A DNA stretch of 64,000 nt from Prosopocoilus inquinatus. Lineage: Eukaryota; Arthropoda; Insecta; Coleoptera; Lucanidae. A model generated the notes under the pieces. It ran no database searches. It was not told the origin of the DNA and worked only from the letters and a program-made list of their open reading frames with translations. How positions within the stretch are numbered: the stretch's first letter is position 1; each line of letters begins with the position of its first letter. Location of the stretch: the NCBI GenBank assembly GCA_036172665.1, contig CM069876.1, forward strand, positions 50,871,001 through 50,935,000, in the 5' to 3' direction. A program made the translations under genes and the position numbers. Shown piece after piece: positions 22,813 through 34,590 of the stretch.

Positions 22813-23320
22813 ATATACAGGGTGTAATTTTTATGAGGGGACAAACGTCGAGGGCTAGTTCCTCACGTCGAATTACGAAAAAAAGTTCATATAAACATAT
22901 ATCGGTAAGCGCATAGTTTCCGAGATACAGGGTCTGATAAAAAAATTGGGAGACTTTTTTATTATCGATTTCTCAGAAAATTTTATTCTTTATGAAAGTT
23001 CCGGCATCTCCTCAAACCTAAAACACACTTGTCAAAATGTGAATATTTATCGTCATATACCGAGGAGATCGAAATGTTTGAGATCGACGTAAGAGTAAAG
23101 TACCTTTGTTTTTCAAGATACGCGGAAATGTTATTTGGGAAAGTTGTTTGGGAACGTTGCGAGATTTCAAATATGAAATCGTGGCCGCCTACGATGATTT
23201 TGTTATATCTCGGAAACTACGCGTTTGCGGACCTATGTTTATATAAACTTTTTTTCACATTTCGGTGTGAGGAAGTGGTCCTTAAAGTTTGGACCCTCAT
23301 TAAAGTTACACCCTGTATAT
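22813..23320. mobile_element. 508-bp MITE-like element, TACAGGGTGTAA ends
   Basis: Ends are ATATACAGGGTGTAA (22813) and TTACACCCTGTATAT (23306-23320). About 120 bp at each end are imperfect inverted repeats (both contain a GGAAACTA/TAGTTTCC, AACATA/TATGTT and TGAGGG/CCCTCA series). The 104-codon plus-strand frame from 23029 spans the right arm and has no recognised domain. Confidence 0.8.
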
Positions 23321-24443
23321 TGCGTATTATACACCCAAACTGAAAATCGATGGCATTATTCAAACTTAATAATTGGTAATCCGTGTAATGAATCAAAAAA
23401 AGAATAAATTTACTGCCGAATTGGGATCGTCTTATCAGAAGAAGATAGTCAGTCAGTTAAATTTACTTATTATATTTGTCACAGATAAAAGAATGATAAC
23501 GAGGAGATAAAATTGCAAGCGAATTCTCAACGCGGATAGATCGGTAACGATTAGAAGTACCTTATCCGAATGGTTGCATTTTAAAAAGATAAATAATAAT
23601 AAGAAATAAATAAATAAATAAATATAAAGTTTATTAAATCTAGGAATCACTTTATATAAAAAAAAAACTTCGATTCACAACAAACTACTTTCTCGTAAAT
23701 AAAGAGTAGGAAACTGTATAATCATAAGGAAATAGCTGCAAGGACTATCGCCAGAGGATGTTAATGTGTCACACGTTAACATTTAGTCTTGAGGTTTGTC
23801 AACAGATAGCGCGTCTAGTCTAAAAAAAAAACGTCGCAATCAAAAAGGACAACAAACAAATTGTCAGTTTGTTTTGTTTTGTTGTGATTTTGTCGTAAAC
23901 CCGAAATTTCATGGACCACCCTCGTATATTCAACACACGTAGAGGAATACACTGTAACGCAAAAAAAGAAAAAGAAAAGCGGGTCGTTCTAATTCTAAAT
24001 GGAAAATCTGTTTCTGAAACAAACGAATCGACGCACGTGCAAAAAAAAAACTATACCAACTATAAAAGCAAAGAAATAAAAATCGTTCGTCATAGTTCTA
24101 ATGGTTTGTCTTTTGTCTTTCGTCTTTTTTGTGTGCAAGCGAGTCGAAATTCTTCACAAGATCGATCGCTTTTTGTTTCCGTTTTGGGTTTTTCGTTCTT
24201 CTTCGAATAAGCAGTCGTGAAATCGTCTTTTGTTTTATTTTTCTATTTTGTGGAAAATATGTAAAAAAAAAAATTTTTGTCCGTTTACCAAAAATAAGTC
24301 GAACTTCTCTAATTGAAGTAAGAGGTGGTGGGAGCTCGTCTTTTGTCTTTTTCATTTTTTCTAAGTTTTTAACGAAAAATAAGTCAGTTTTATTTTGTTT
24401 TTTTTTCTTCACATTTCTTCTCTCAAAAAAACAAAAGTATTTC
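23321..24443. other. Unique then T-rich CGATCG-family sequence
   Basis: An (AAAT)n tract lies near 23606-23622. From about 24070 the sequence turns T-rich with CGTCTTTTG and GATCGATCGC motifs resembling the dispersed T-rich family. Frames here are low complexity. Confidence 0.45.
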
Positions 24444-24935
24444 ATAACAAGAAATCTTAAAGGCTCTGGTAAACCAGTACTTCAGAAAGCTTACATCACA
24501 TATGTTCGTCCTAAGATTGAGTACGCACAAGAAGTCTGGGACCCATACCAATATTATTTAATTCAAGATCTGGAAATGTTACAGCATAAAGCAGCTCGGT
24601 ATGTTTGTAACGACCACAGAACAACTGCGTCTGTATCACGTATGCTCAAGGAACTAAATTGGGATAGTCTATCTTCTAGAAGAAAAACAGCAAGATTAAA
24701 ATTATTTTGTTATATTCATTTTCAACACGATTCGATGCACAATTTTCTATCTAAATTAAAAGTAAATGATTCTTGTACTAGAAAAAAACATAACTTCACT
24801 TATAAAATACCCTTTTCGAAGTCTAATCTTCATAAATTTTCTTTTTTTCCTAAAACTATACAAGAATGGAATAATTTAAATAAAAAAGATTTGATTAAAT
24901 TATTAGAAAATTGTGTATACAAAATTAAAAATTAA
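24444..24935 (+). pseudogene. Non-LTR retrotransposon RT, C-terminal fragment
   Basis: An open frame of about 164 codons ending in TAA matches the C-terminal part of ORF2 of APE-type non-LTR elements: RNLKGSGKPVLQKAY, then TYVRPKIEYA, VWDPY, LEMLQHKAARYVC and a RRKTARLKLF helix. This region lies downstream of the catalytic palm, so endonuclease and the RT motifs (YxDD-type box) are absent: a 5'-truncated copy. The frame is open further upstream only through low-complexity T-rich DNA. The 3' flank ends in AATAAACAAATAAACAG at about 25000-25017, a likely 3' tail. It differs clearly from the 45-48 kb element at the equivalent region (RNTKDFSSL, EFASVIW), so two families are present. Confidence 0.85.
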
Positions 24936-25068
24936 GATGTAAGTAATTATGTTTGATTATTAGGCCACCAAGTATATTATACTATACGCCTAATTTGTAA
25001 CAATAAACAAATAAACAGACAAGTGAACTGTCGTTTTAATCTCGGAAATTTGTAAATATGCCTTTCAA

Positions 25069-28000
25069 AGCCTGACGAATTCATTAATCAGGTGTTTACG
25101 GCCGGCGAGCGATTTCTGCGCGCAGATTAGTTCGTAATGCTTGTTTCGTTCTTCTTCATTTCTTATTGTGGGGGCTTTTCCTATCTGGGATACATCGAAA
25201 AAGTCTTCGAAATTACTTCGTTTTCCATCTTTTATGTAATTTTATCGATTTTTTTTGAAATTTTTTCCATTTTCGCTTTAATTTTTTTTTTAACTTTACA
25301 TATTTTTTTAATTTCGTTGGCTCAGTGGGGTTGGGTTGGTTGCTTAATTCTAACTGATTTTTAATTTCTAGAACTTTTTGACATCGAAATGACAATTTTT
25401 AATTTCTTTTTAAATTTAACGTTTTTAAATTTCCTTTTTTAATTTTAACGTTTTTAAATTTCTCTTTTAACGTTATTGTTTTATTTTTTTACTATTTTTA
25501 ATATTTTCCCGATTTCTGTGTAAAACTTGAAAAATGAAATTTATTGATTTTAATTTTTAAATAACAAACAAAAGAACATTTAAATATGTCTTTCAATACA
25601 AAAATTAAATAATAAAAATTTCGAATTCCAATCTCTCAACCCAACGCAATGTTTTTAATTTCTAGTATTTTTTGGTTTTCCTTTTTTTACAACGTGTAAT
25701 ATTTTCGATTTTTTTTTTAATTTTCGACGGTTTTTTAAATTTTTAACACAACTTAAGTTCATTCTTTTTTCTTTCAATTGTTTGTTTCAATTGTTTACAA
25801 TATGTAATTTTTTTGATTTTTTTTTTGAAATTTTTTTCTTCGATTGGTTTTCATTTCAAGTTCAGTTTAATCGGTTTGGATTTAATTATTTTCTTAATTT
25901 TAATATTTTTAGTTTTTCTTTCGTTCTTTCCTTTCCATCTTTTACGGCGGGTAATTTTTTCGATTTTTTTTTCTGGAATTTTCTGCTTTTAACTACTTTT
26001 TAATTTTTCTAATCCCTTAATTCTATTAATTCACTTAGGTTCAGTTGGAGGCTACGTTGGTCTTGCGATGATTTGCTTAATTTTAATTAATTTTTTATTT
26101 GATGATTCATTTATATACTTTTTTTTGCAAATTTCTTCCGTAATGGAAACCAGCTTAGTTTCGTTCGACCACGCGACGTTTCGTAACGCGTGCACATCAT
26201 CGCAACATCCGTAACGAGGGGCATCTTGGGAGGGGGGAGGGGGGGGGGGATATCCGTATCATTCGAAACAGTTTACCACTTCTTCCAGCGAAATCGTATT
26301 AATTTTAAAACTTCCCATGCAAGAAACGCTTGACACCGAGTGAGTTCATCACCTTCGTAACATCCGGTCGGGAACGTCGTCGGTCGGCGTCGTCGTTTGC
26401 CGATTATAAGAGAGCTATACGGCTGTTGTGACGCAAGTTACTTCCGGTTTTCGGTCGCTCGCCTCGTGGCATCGTCATATCAGCACCGGAGCGCATCTGC
26501 TATTCGTTGCCATCGAACAAATGAAAAGCGTCTGCTGCACTGAAGTACCCCCTTCAGGGATAGGCAACTAATTACTGATGATACTCCACCGGCTTTAATA
26601 ATATCTCCAAGATCTCTGATAGGATAACTTATACTTATAATATAAGTTGATCGGCCTGTTTCAAATTGTAAAATGTAATAATAATTTACAAGAGTTAGCT
26701 GACATAAAACAAACGATTACAATCAGATACACGAGCTGATTGATTTTTTTGATTATTGGGAAATCCTAATCACTAACCTCAAAATATAAAGAGAATGAAA
26801 CATAACCTCAATTTGCAAAACGTATCTATCGCAAGACCAACGTAGCCTCCAACTGAACCTAAGTGAATTAATAGAATTAAGGGATTAGAAAAATTAAAAG
26901 CAGTAAAAAGCAGAAAATTCCAGAAAAAAATCGAAAAAATTACACGCCGTAAAAGATGGAAACGAAAGAACGAACGAAAAACTAAAAATATTAAAATTAA
27001 GAAAATAATTAAATCCAAACCGATTAAACTGAACTTGAAATGAAAACCAATCCAAGAAAAGAATTTCAAAAAAAAAATTAAAAAAATGCATATCGTAAAA
27101 AATTGGAATAAACAATTGAAAGAAAAAAGAATGAACTTAAGTTGTGTTAAAAATTTAAAAAACTGTTAAAAATTAAAAAAAAAATCGAAAATATTACACT
27201 TTGTAAAAAAAGGAAAATCAAAAAATGCTAGAAATTAAAAAAGATGACTTGAAAACAATAAAAAATATTGAAATTAAAAAATTTATCACCCAACCCAATC
27301 GAACTGAACTTAAGCGAACCAGACCTAAGGGAATTTTAAAAAAATTTAAAATTTTATAAAATAAACGAACCTGTTAAAAAATCGAAAAATATTACAAGTA
27401 CAAAGTTTTTTTAATCTCAAAAAAAATATTACGTGTGTAAAAAGATGGAATCCAAAAAAATGCTTGAACTTAAAAACGTTAGTTAATAAACTAAAAATAT
27501 TGAAATTAAAAAAAAATATATATCAAATCTAACCCGACCGAACCGAACTTCAGTGAACCCGAGCCAAGAAGAGAATTAGAAAAAATAGTGAATGCAAAGA
27601 AATGAAACAAAATTATTAAAAATTTAAAAAAAAATCAAAAAATATTGCACGTTGTAAAAAAAATGAAAACCAAAAAATACTAGAAATTAAAAACATTGCG
27701 TTGGGTTGAGAGACTGGAATTCGAAATTTTTATTATTTAATTTTTGTATTGAAAGACATATTTAAATGTTCTTTTGTTTGTTTTTTAAAAATTAAAATCA
27801 ATAAATTTCCTTTTTCAAGTTTTACACAGAAATCGGGAAAATATTAAAAATAGTAAAAAATTAAAACAATAACTTTGAAAGAGAAATTTAAAAACGTTAA
27901 AATTAAAATAAAAACGTTAAAAAGGAAATTTAAAAACGTTAAATTTTAAAAAAATTTTGTGCAAATCGTTTTTGATTGCAGTGAGAACCTCGAGCAGCCT

Positions 28001-28562
28001 CTGGACAGCTGTCCAGAGGCTGCTCGAGGTTCTCACTGCAATCAAAAACGATTTGCACAAAATTTTTCTAAAATCTTTCATTATGCTTTGACAGCAAGCA
28101 TGGCCGCCTTGCATGGGAGACTCATTAGGAGCAAATCCCGCTTCAACTTGTCTATCCTACTGCAATGTTAGGTCAAAAAGCGATAGTAAGATGTCGCTAT
28201 TTTATATGTTAAATTTAAAAAGAAATTAAAAATTGTCACTTCCATGTCAAAAAGTTCTAGAAATTAAAAATCAGTTAGAATTAAGCAACCAAGCCAACCC
28301 TACCGAGCCAACGAAATTAAAAAAATATGTAAAGTTAAAAAAAAAAATAAAGCGAAAATGTAAAAAATTTCAAAAAAATCGATAAAATTACGTATCATAA
28401 AAGATGGAAAACGAAAGAATTTCGAAGACTTTTTCGATGTATCCCAGATAGGAAAAGCCCCCACAATAAGAAATGAAGAAGAACCAAACCAGCATTACGG
28501 ACTAATCTGCGCGCAGAAATCGCTCGCCGGCCATAAACACCTGATTAATGAATTCGTCAGGC
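25069..28562. repeat. 3.5-kb giant inverted repeat
   Basis: The left arm (25069-26070) begins GCCTGACGAATTCATTAATC and is answered at the right end by the complementary GATTAATGAATTCGTCAGGC (28543-28562). The inner ends match at CTACGTTGGTCTTGCGAT (left, to 26070) and ATCGCAAGACCAACGTAG (right, from 26829). The right arm is longer: it carries a 261-bp insertion (27947-28207) and extra A-rich units at about 27240-27690. The loop of ~760 bp holds a G-rich tract near 26230 and otherwise unique sequence. Arm sequence is T-rich (left) and A-rich (right). Frames in the arms are low complexity and mirrored. Confidence 0.9.
27938..28216. mobile_element. 261-bp insertion with 9-bp TSD and perfect palindrome
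   Basis: The uninterrupted left arm of the giant inverted repeat supplies the empty site. The insertion 27947-28207 is flanked by GTTAAATTT at 27938-27946 and 28208-28216. It contains a perfect 116-bp palindrome (27951-28066, centre between 28008 and 28009 in CTGGACAG/CTGTCCAG). Its right end on the minus strand begins ATATAAAATAGCGACATC, which also occurs at 34.61 kb and in part at 2.27 and 9.96 kb. No terminal inverted repeat is obvious. Confidence 0.85.
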
Positions 28563-29600
28563 TTTCTATCGCTTCGGGAGAAAAAAGAAAAATTACAGTC
28601 AAAGTGACCAAGAGAAATTCAAAGAAAATATGAAATCATAACTTCTGTACTCTTTATCGGGAACTAACGAACTTCGGCCTGCTTGGAATGAAATTTTAGT
28701 ACTGATGCCTCCTTGCTGACAACGCGATATTCGAAGTAGATAATGTGGGATAATGTGACCGGACATTTATTTTTTTTAAAGTCCTACTTTAATAAGGACG
28801 TAAACGAGTGGTAATGGCGGACCGTTTTCCTCGTGGAATTGAAACTGTGAGCGCTGCCAAACAGAACGAAATCGATTTAAGGCGGAAGCGCATCCAAATC
28901 TGGAGCAATCTGCTGCTCCAAATAACGCCCGGCTTTCACGGAGCTCTCCGGATTCGGGAATACATTGTTTCAAATGTGATCGGGGGAACCATCTCGAGAT
29001 GGGATGGGATGGGATGAGATGAGATGAGATGAGATTTCGAGGGGGCGCGCTTCGCCCCCTTTATTTTCGCCGTTCTCCTTCGCAGCGTAAATGGAAGAAG
29101 TGTCACTTTTCTGCTACTTATTTATTACCTGTTACTTTTCACTTCGTCGCGTCGGGCCGCCATTTATAAATTAAGAAAAGGACGGACGATGGGTTCCGAA
29201 ATTGCGTTCGTCGATTTCGTCGAGGTTGTACTAGTATGAGTATACGGAGGAGGACGGACGGTGTGCCGCCTAATGTGTACCACTGAAAAAACCGGTCCGG
29301 TTCGAGACCTCACTGTATGGCAAAGCGAACAATTTCGTAAAGTTTTTAAAATATTTTGGGTCCAGTCGATTTCGCTTGGCCTTAATTCCAATTAAACTTA
29401 ATTTTTCCGGTGTTGCAGTTGCTTTTCTTTTTTTCGTTTCCCCGGTACGATTGAGGATGCACTTGAGAGCGGGGTTGGCTCGTTCGAACCGCCCGACCAC
29501 ACCATTGCTGCTTTAGACCAATGTTTATTTTATGATTTACTTTTCTCTTGTTTCTTAAGTTGGGCAATGAAGACGTTTATTATCGCTGTTAATAATTACA
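28563..29600. other. Unique sequence with GGGATG/GAGAT repeat
   Basis: A (GATGG/GATGA)n tract lies at about 29000-29034. Short frames at 28776-29017 and 29164-29567 overlap on opposite strands with no recognisable domain. Confidence 0.45.
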
Positions 29601-30020
29601 AAATTCGGAAAAATCGGCGAACATTCACGACAACAAATAAGAAACGAAGGACGTCGGGAATCGGGAGACCCGATCAAACACAGAGGAAGAAGGAAAATTG
29701 CACTTGGAAAAGTAAGAGAAACAAATGACGATCGCGATTGAAATGAAACCGAAAGGAAATGATGAACATTCGGAACGAAATTCGCAAAGAAAAACGTTTG
29801 AAAGGAGAGAGGAGAAAGACAAACCGCGATCGCAACATCGAGGAAAGAAAAGGAAACGTAAATAAATTTCCCATCGTGTCGATTGTTTAATCTCTGAAAA
29901 ACGGTAAACAATTGCAAGCGAAAAAAGGGAGAACGTTGGCCATTGAGCGATCCAATCAAAAAAGGGATAGAGAGAGAGAAAACAAATGACGATCGCAATA
30001 TAAAATTAAAACGGATTTTT
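29601..30020 (-). repeat. CGATCGTC-family repeat, minus orientation
   Basis: Two AAACAAATGACGATCGC motifs (near 29720 and 29981) in A/G-rich sequence are the complement of the T-rich family at the window start. The 147-codon minus-strand frame here is Phe/Ser-rich and I do not call it. Confidence 0.6.
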
Positions 30021-30162
30021 TTTTAAAGATAGAAAAAAGGAAGGAAGGAAGGAGGGAAGGAAGGAAGAAAGAGAGAAAAAGAGAGAGAGAGAAAAGGAGA
30101 GAGAGAAGGAGAGAGAGAAAAGGAAAGAGAGAAAAGGAGAGAGAGAAAAGGAGAGAGAGAAA
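30021..30162. repeat. GA-rich low-complexity tract
   Basis: GGAAGG and GAGAGAGAGAAAAGG repeats. Confidence 0.9.
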
Positions 30163-30163
30163 G

Positions 30164-30330
30164 TTAATTGCTAATTATTTGTGAATTCCTACAATTAATT
30201 AATTGCTAATTATTTGTGAATTCCTACAATTAATTAATTGCTAATTGTTTGTAAATTCCTACAATGAATTAATTGCTAATTACGAGTTCCTACTATTACA
30301 ATTACTTTATTGCCAACTGTAAGTTTCTAC
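30164..30330 (+). repeat. 35-bp minisatellite, about four units
   Basis: TTAATTGCTAATTATTTGTG followed by AATTCCTACAA recurs at 30164, 30199 and 30234, then degrades. Confidence 0.9.
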
Positions 30331-30579
30331 AGTTACAATTAATTAATTAATTTCAATAATTTAATTAGGCCCAACCCTGCTTTAGATATGCTTTCACTTT
30401 CTATAATAGTCAAAAAAAGTGCATACACATTAGTTCAGTAAAATAATAAACGAATTAGCAATTTTTTTTATTATCAGAAAGAAAATTTGACGATTAAAAT
30501 AATAATTGAGCTTAACGCTAGAGAAAGTGAGGAAAGAGACAAAAAATTCTTTTGAAAGCTTTTGTCGATTGCAAACTTT

Positions 30580-30935
30580 TTCCAGAACCACAGTTCCAAA
30601 TTACAAACTCACCAACGCAGGTCTTGAATATTTCTTCGCTCAATTCTTTTCCTTAGAGGATTCTCGAAACAACAAGCACACCATCGCAGGACTTGAATAT
30701 TACCTCGCTCAACCTTTTTTTTAAAAGGATTCTCGAAATAGCAAGCTCACCAATGCAGGTCTTGAACATTGCTTCGCTCATTTTTTTTCTTAGAGGATTG
30801 TCCAAATAACAAACTCACTAACGCAGGTCTTCAATATTTCTTCGGTCAATTTTTTTCCTTAGAGGATTCTCGAAATAACAAACACACCAGCACAAGTCTT
30901 GAACATTCGTTCGCTTAATTTGTTTTTTTTTTTTT
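30580..30935 (+). repeat. 68-bp minisatellite, five units
   Basis: The core CACCAACGCAGGTCTTGAAT recurs with GCAG (or a variant) at 30617, 30686, 30755, 30823 and 30890, a period of 67-69 bp. Each unit continues with a CTTCGCTCAAT block, a T run and TTAGAGGATTCTCGAAA. It shares its core with R295 units, the 18.0 kb minisatellite and 32811. Confidence 0.9.
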
Positions 30936-31270
30936 TTTTGAGAGAATTGTTCAACCTAAACTACCCTCCGCTCGGTAGATACACAGTTACATTTACATCG
31001 CCCGGTTTTGTGGATAATCTGATCCAAAATTGAAACCGTTTCGTTTCCCATTAAACGACACCTGCCGGATTTACAAGCAATTAGCTTCGCCGTTCTTCGT
31101 TGTTTCGTGGGGATGGGGGGGGGGGGGTGGGCGTAAGCGGAATTTGCGATTTATTTTCGGAACGAACCCGCGGCGCTTGATTACCAAACGAGGGCAAAAA
31201 ATACAAGAAAAAATAAATAAATAAAAATAAGTAAATCCCTCCGAAATGGAATTGCCTTGACTCGACGTGG

Positions 31271-31298
31271 GCGACGACGTCGACGTCGACGTCGTCGC
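31271..31298. other. Perfect 28-bp GC-rich palindrome
   Basis: GCGACGACGTCGAC followed by its exact complement, with no spacer. It is CpG-dense in an otherwise AT-rich region. Confidence 0.9.
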
Positions 31299-31487
31299 AC
31301 ACGTCGCGCGTTGGCGGGCGGCAATATTGATAATCCAATTCGGGTTTAATTCGCCTGATTAAAACCAACCCACATTTCTGCTCCTTTGGCGACGAATTAT
31401 TTATTTATGCAGATATAAATAAATCAGCTTTGAGGCCCCAAAGATTCATTTATTTACAATGACAATGACAATTTTGTTGTTAACAGT

Positions 31488-31628
31488 TTTAGGCCCGATT
31501 ATTTTTTCACCGCCTGATAAATTTATCTGCCAGGTATTATCCTTGGAAACCATTGTTTCGATAATATTCATTACCTGGCGGATAAATTTATCAGGAGGTG
31601 AACTAATGAAATAAAAGCCCGTCCTTTA
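31488..31628. mobile_element. MITE, 133 bp, TSD TTTA/TTA
   Basis: The element 31492-31624 starts GGCCCGATTATTTTTTCACC and ends with GGTGAACTAATGAAATAAAA then GCCCGTCC. Long inner arms pair through TGATAAATTTATC and GGCAGATA/TACCTGG-type segments. TTTA occurs on both sides (31488-31491, 31625-31628). GG ends with a TTA duplication suit PIF/Harbinger. Confidence 0.75.
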
Positions 31629-31796
31629 CGTGTAGAAGATTGACTTAAATTGACGTAATGAAGATTGATTGATTGATTGATTCGGATCTGTTATCAAATC
31701 AAATCGGCTTTGCTCCCTAATCAGGCCAGCGAGCGAGCGCGCGTCGCCATGGATTCCCCCGGATTAAATTCAGATTTAATTTTCGATTTGTTTTGT

Positions 31797-32772
31797 TTAG
31801 TTAGGGCGAATCGATTGGAAACGCGACGTCACCGATAAACAAAAAAAAAAAAATCAGACGAGTACTTGTTTCAGAAGCGTAAGAAATAATTTTTGGCGAG
31901 GGTCGAACGAATTTTTAAGACGTTGTGGGATGTTTTACTCACCGGAGCCCTTTTCCGGCCCCGCATACTAGCGCCTTTTACGTGCACGTCCCCAGAAGCA
32001 TTGATATAACCGCCTCCTACCACGTCGGTCTGCACCTACACCTAGGGTCCCTAGCTCTGATTGACAATGCCGAATTCGCAACAGAATTGAAGTTTTTTTT
32101 TATGGAACACCCCGTATATTATTGCGGATTTGAAATCCTGAGCAAATTTTAGCTCGAAATGATGGGTCGCACCGTAGGTCTAGCACGAGCGATTTTCAAG
32201 TTGAACCGTTTCAGGGACGCCGCTCAACTCGAGAGCCGCTCGTCGTAGACCCACGTTGCGACCCATCATTTCAGGCTAAAATCGTCTTGCGAATTCAAAT
32301 CCGCAATAATATACGGGGGGTTCGCTTGAAAAACTTCGAGTTCGTCTTGTCAGTGCAGTTTAACCAAGATAGATTCGGACCGGATCGCTCTTATTTATTT
32401 CCGGTTATTTCAAACGTCTCGGATTTCTTAATTCAACACCTGAAGATTATTATTAAAAAATAAATAAATAATTGAGCAGTTAATTTTGGTAAACGAGATC
32501 GTTTGTGTAATTCAGGAGAGCTTCGAATATGCTTTGCGGGAACGCAATAAAATTGAGCAATGCGAAATTCGCAACGAAACCGCGCGGCTTTCCTTTTTCG
32601 AATGGAACACCCTGTATATTATTGCAGATTTGAAATCCTGGGCGAAATTTAGCTCGAAATGATGGGTCGCACCGTAGGTCTAGCACGAGCGATTTTCAAG
32701 TTAGTTAGGGCGATTCGATTGGAAACGCGACGTCACCGATAAACAAAAAAAAAATCGGACGAGTACTTGTTT
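31797..32772 (+). repeat. 830-bp duplicated block between 72-75-bp direct repeats
   Basis: Block 31872-32700 matches 36040-36860 over almost its whole length. It is bracketed by two copies of a segment beginning TTAGTTAGGGCGA and ending GAGTACTTGTTT (31797-31871 and 32701-32772), sequence not found beside the 36-kb copy. The block ends abruptly at the centre of a hairpin unit (GATTTTCAAG). It contains one complete hairpin unit at about 32103-32325 and a half unit at the right end. Frames shared with 36 kb (75 and 68 codons) follow from the duplication. Confidence 0.85.
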
Positions 32773-33790
32773 GTTTGTTTTCTCTTTTTTTTTATTTTTT
32801 GGTCGCTTAAACTCACCAACGCAAGTCTTGAATATTGTTACAGCCTTGACGCGCAAACAGATCTATTCTTAGCATCAGTCACGCCACCTTGAGTCACAGA
32901 ACGTTACCGAAGCTTCGCTTTCGTTCTAGTAAGTTCGAGCAAAAGAGGGCTCTGCTATAAAAGCCGTAACGGTCCGCCAGGAGGTTAATTATTGAGAGTT
33001 AGCAAGCGAAGGGTTCGTACCTCGAATAAATAGAAAGTACATTTTTGTAAAAGTGTTATTTGATAGACAAGCTCATTACAACTGTGTTGTTAACTGGGTA
33101 AAGCGACAGCTTGTAATTAAAGTGTTCTGAAATTTAACAACTATAATTTGTGAACCCCCAAATTCGTAGCAATATTATTTAGCTTTTCGTTTTTGGGGCT
33201 TGCACGTTATGGACTGAGCGATGACTCATCCCATGACCTACCTAAAACGTACTTAAAGTAGATACTTGTTTGTTTATATACAGTGTGTCCCCGGATTGAG
33301 TTCGCGATACATATAATTTTACTAAGATAAAATGATTACCGTTTGAAATTATGCAAATATACCAAATTCCTATTCGTTCATTTGTTTTCTACCAGTCATT
33401 TTCGTTTCATTTTTAAACTGATTATTTTTTATTTCTCACTTTTTTTATATTATACGTTCATTTTTCGTTTTTAGTTTTTTTTTTTTTAATTTATTAATAT
33501 GAATGTTATATTATTATTAACGCCTTGTATCATTGATATGTTAAGTTAGAGCGATTGTCTTTTTTTCATGAGTTTGTTGTTGTCTTTGTTTGTTGCGTGC
33601 GCAAAAAATATTCTGTCCTTTTTCTTTTTTTTCCTTTTTTTTTAAAAACGATCGATTTTTTTCTTCTACTTTCCTTCGTCCGATCCAGTGCTAGTCTTTC
33701 GTCTTTCCTTTTATTTTGATTGATTTTTTTTTGTTTTTGAGTTTAAGCGTTCGTTTTTTGTTCGCAATAAATCGACATTTTCAGTTTCTA
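32773..33790. other. Unique sequence; GCAAGTCTTGAAT motif; TACAGTGTG site
   Basis: CACCAACGCAAGTCTTGAAT sits at about 32816. A single element end, TATACAGTGTGTCCCCGGAT, lies at 33277-33296 and resembles TATACACTGTGTCCACGGAT at about 40897. T-rich sequence starts near 33400. No gene is seen. Confidence 0.5.
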
Positions 33791-34520
33791 AAATTTGTTC
33801 TTATTTATTCATTCATTTTTCATTTCTTTTAACAATATCGTTCGATCGTCTTTTGTTCCTCTTCATTTCTTTTCATTTTATATAGGGGTCAGTTTTTTTT
33901 TTTTGTAATTTTTTTGTTTAAATTTAAGCGATCGCGTTTTGTTACTAACTGAATTTTATTTTATGTATTTTTTTTTCATTTCCTTTAACAATATCGTTCG
34001 ATCGCCTTTTGTTCCTCTTCATTTCTTTTCATTTTAAATAGGGGTTAGTTTTTCTTAGTATTTTTTTTTTTTTTTGTTTAAATTTAAGCGATCGCGTACC
34101 GTTACTGAACTTTATTTTATGTAATTTTTTTTTTCATTTCATTTAACAATATCGTTCGATCGTCTTTTGTTCCTTTTCATTTCTTTTCATTTTAAATAGG
34201 GATTGGTTTTTTTTCTTTAGTAATTTTTTTTTGTTTAAATTTGAGCGATCGCGTTTTGCTACTTACTGAATTTTATTTTGTGTATTTTTCTTTTCATTTC
34301 CTTTAACAATATCGTTCGATCGTCTTTTGTTTCTCTTCATTTCTTTTCATTTTAAACAGGAGTTAGTTTCTTTTTAGCACTTTTTTTTGTTTAAATTTAA
34401 GCGATCGCGTTTTGTTACTTACTGAATTTTATTTTACGTAATTTTTTTTTTCATTTCCTTCGACAATATCGTTCGATCGTCTTTTGTTACTTTTTAGTTT
34501 AATTTAGGTACGTTTAGTTA
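33791..34520 (+). repeat. 158-bp tandem repeat, five units, CGATCGTC family
   Basis: TTCGATCGTCTTTTGTTCC-type motifs at 33841, 33997, 34155, 34315 and 34472 (spacings 156-160 bp). Each is preceded by AACAATATCG and followed by CATTTCTTTTCATTTTAAA, then AAGCGATCGCGTTTTG. This is a true tandem array of the T-rich family seen dispersed elsewhere. Confidence 0.9.
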
Positions 34521-34590
34521 CTTTCTCCTGTTTTGTTCTCGACTTGCCATTTTTATCCAAATCGGGGTTATTTTTTTTTTTTCTATTTTA

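Noticed and set aside
29555..29998. 147-codon minus-strand frame
   Set aside because: Phe/Ser-rich low-complexity translation of the CGATCGTC family.
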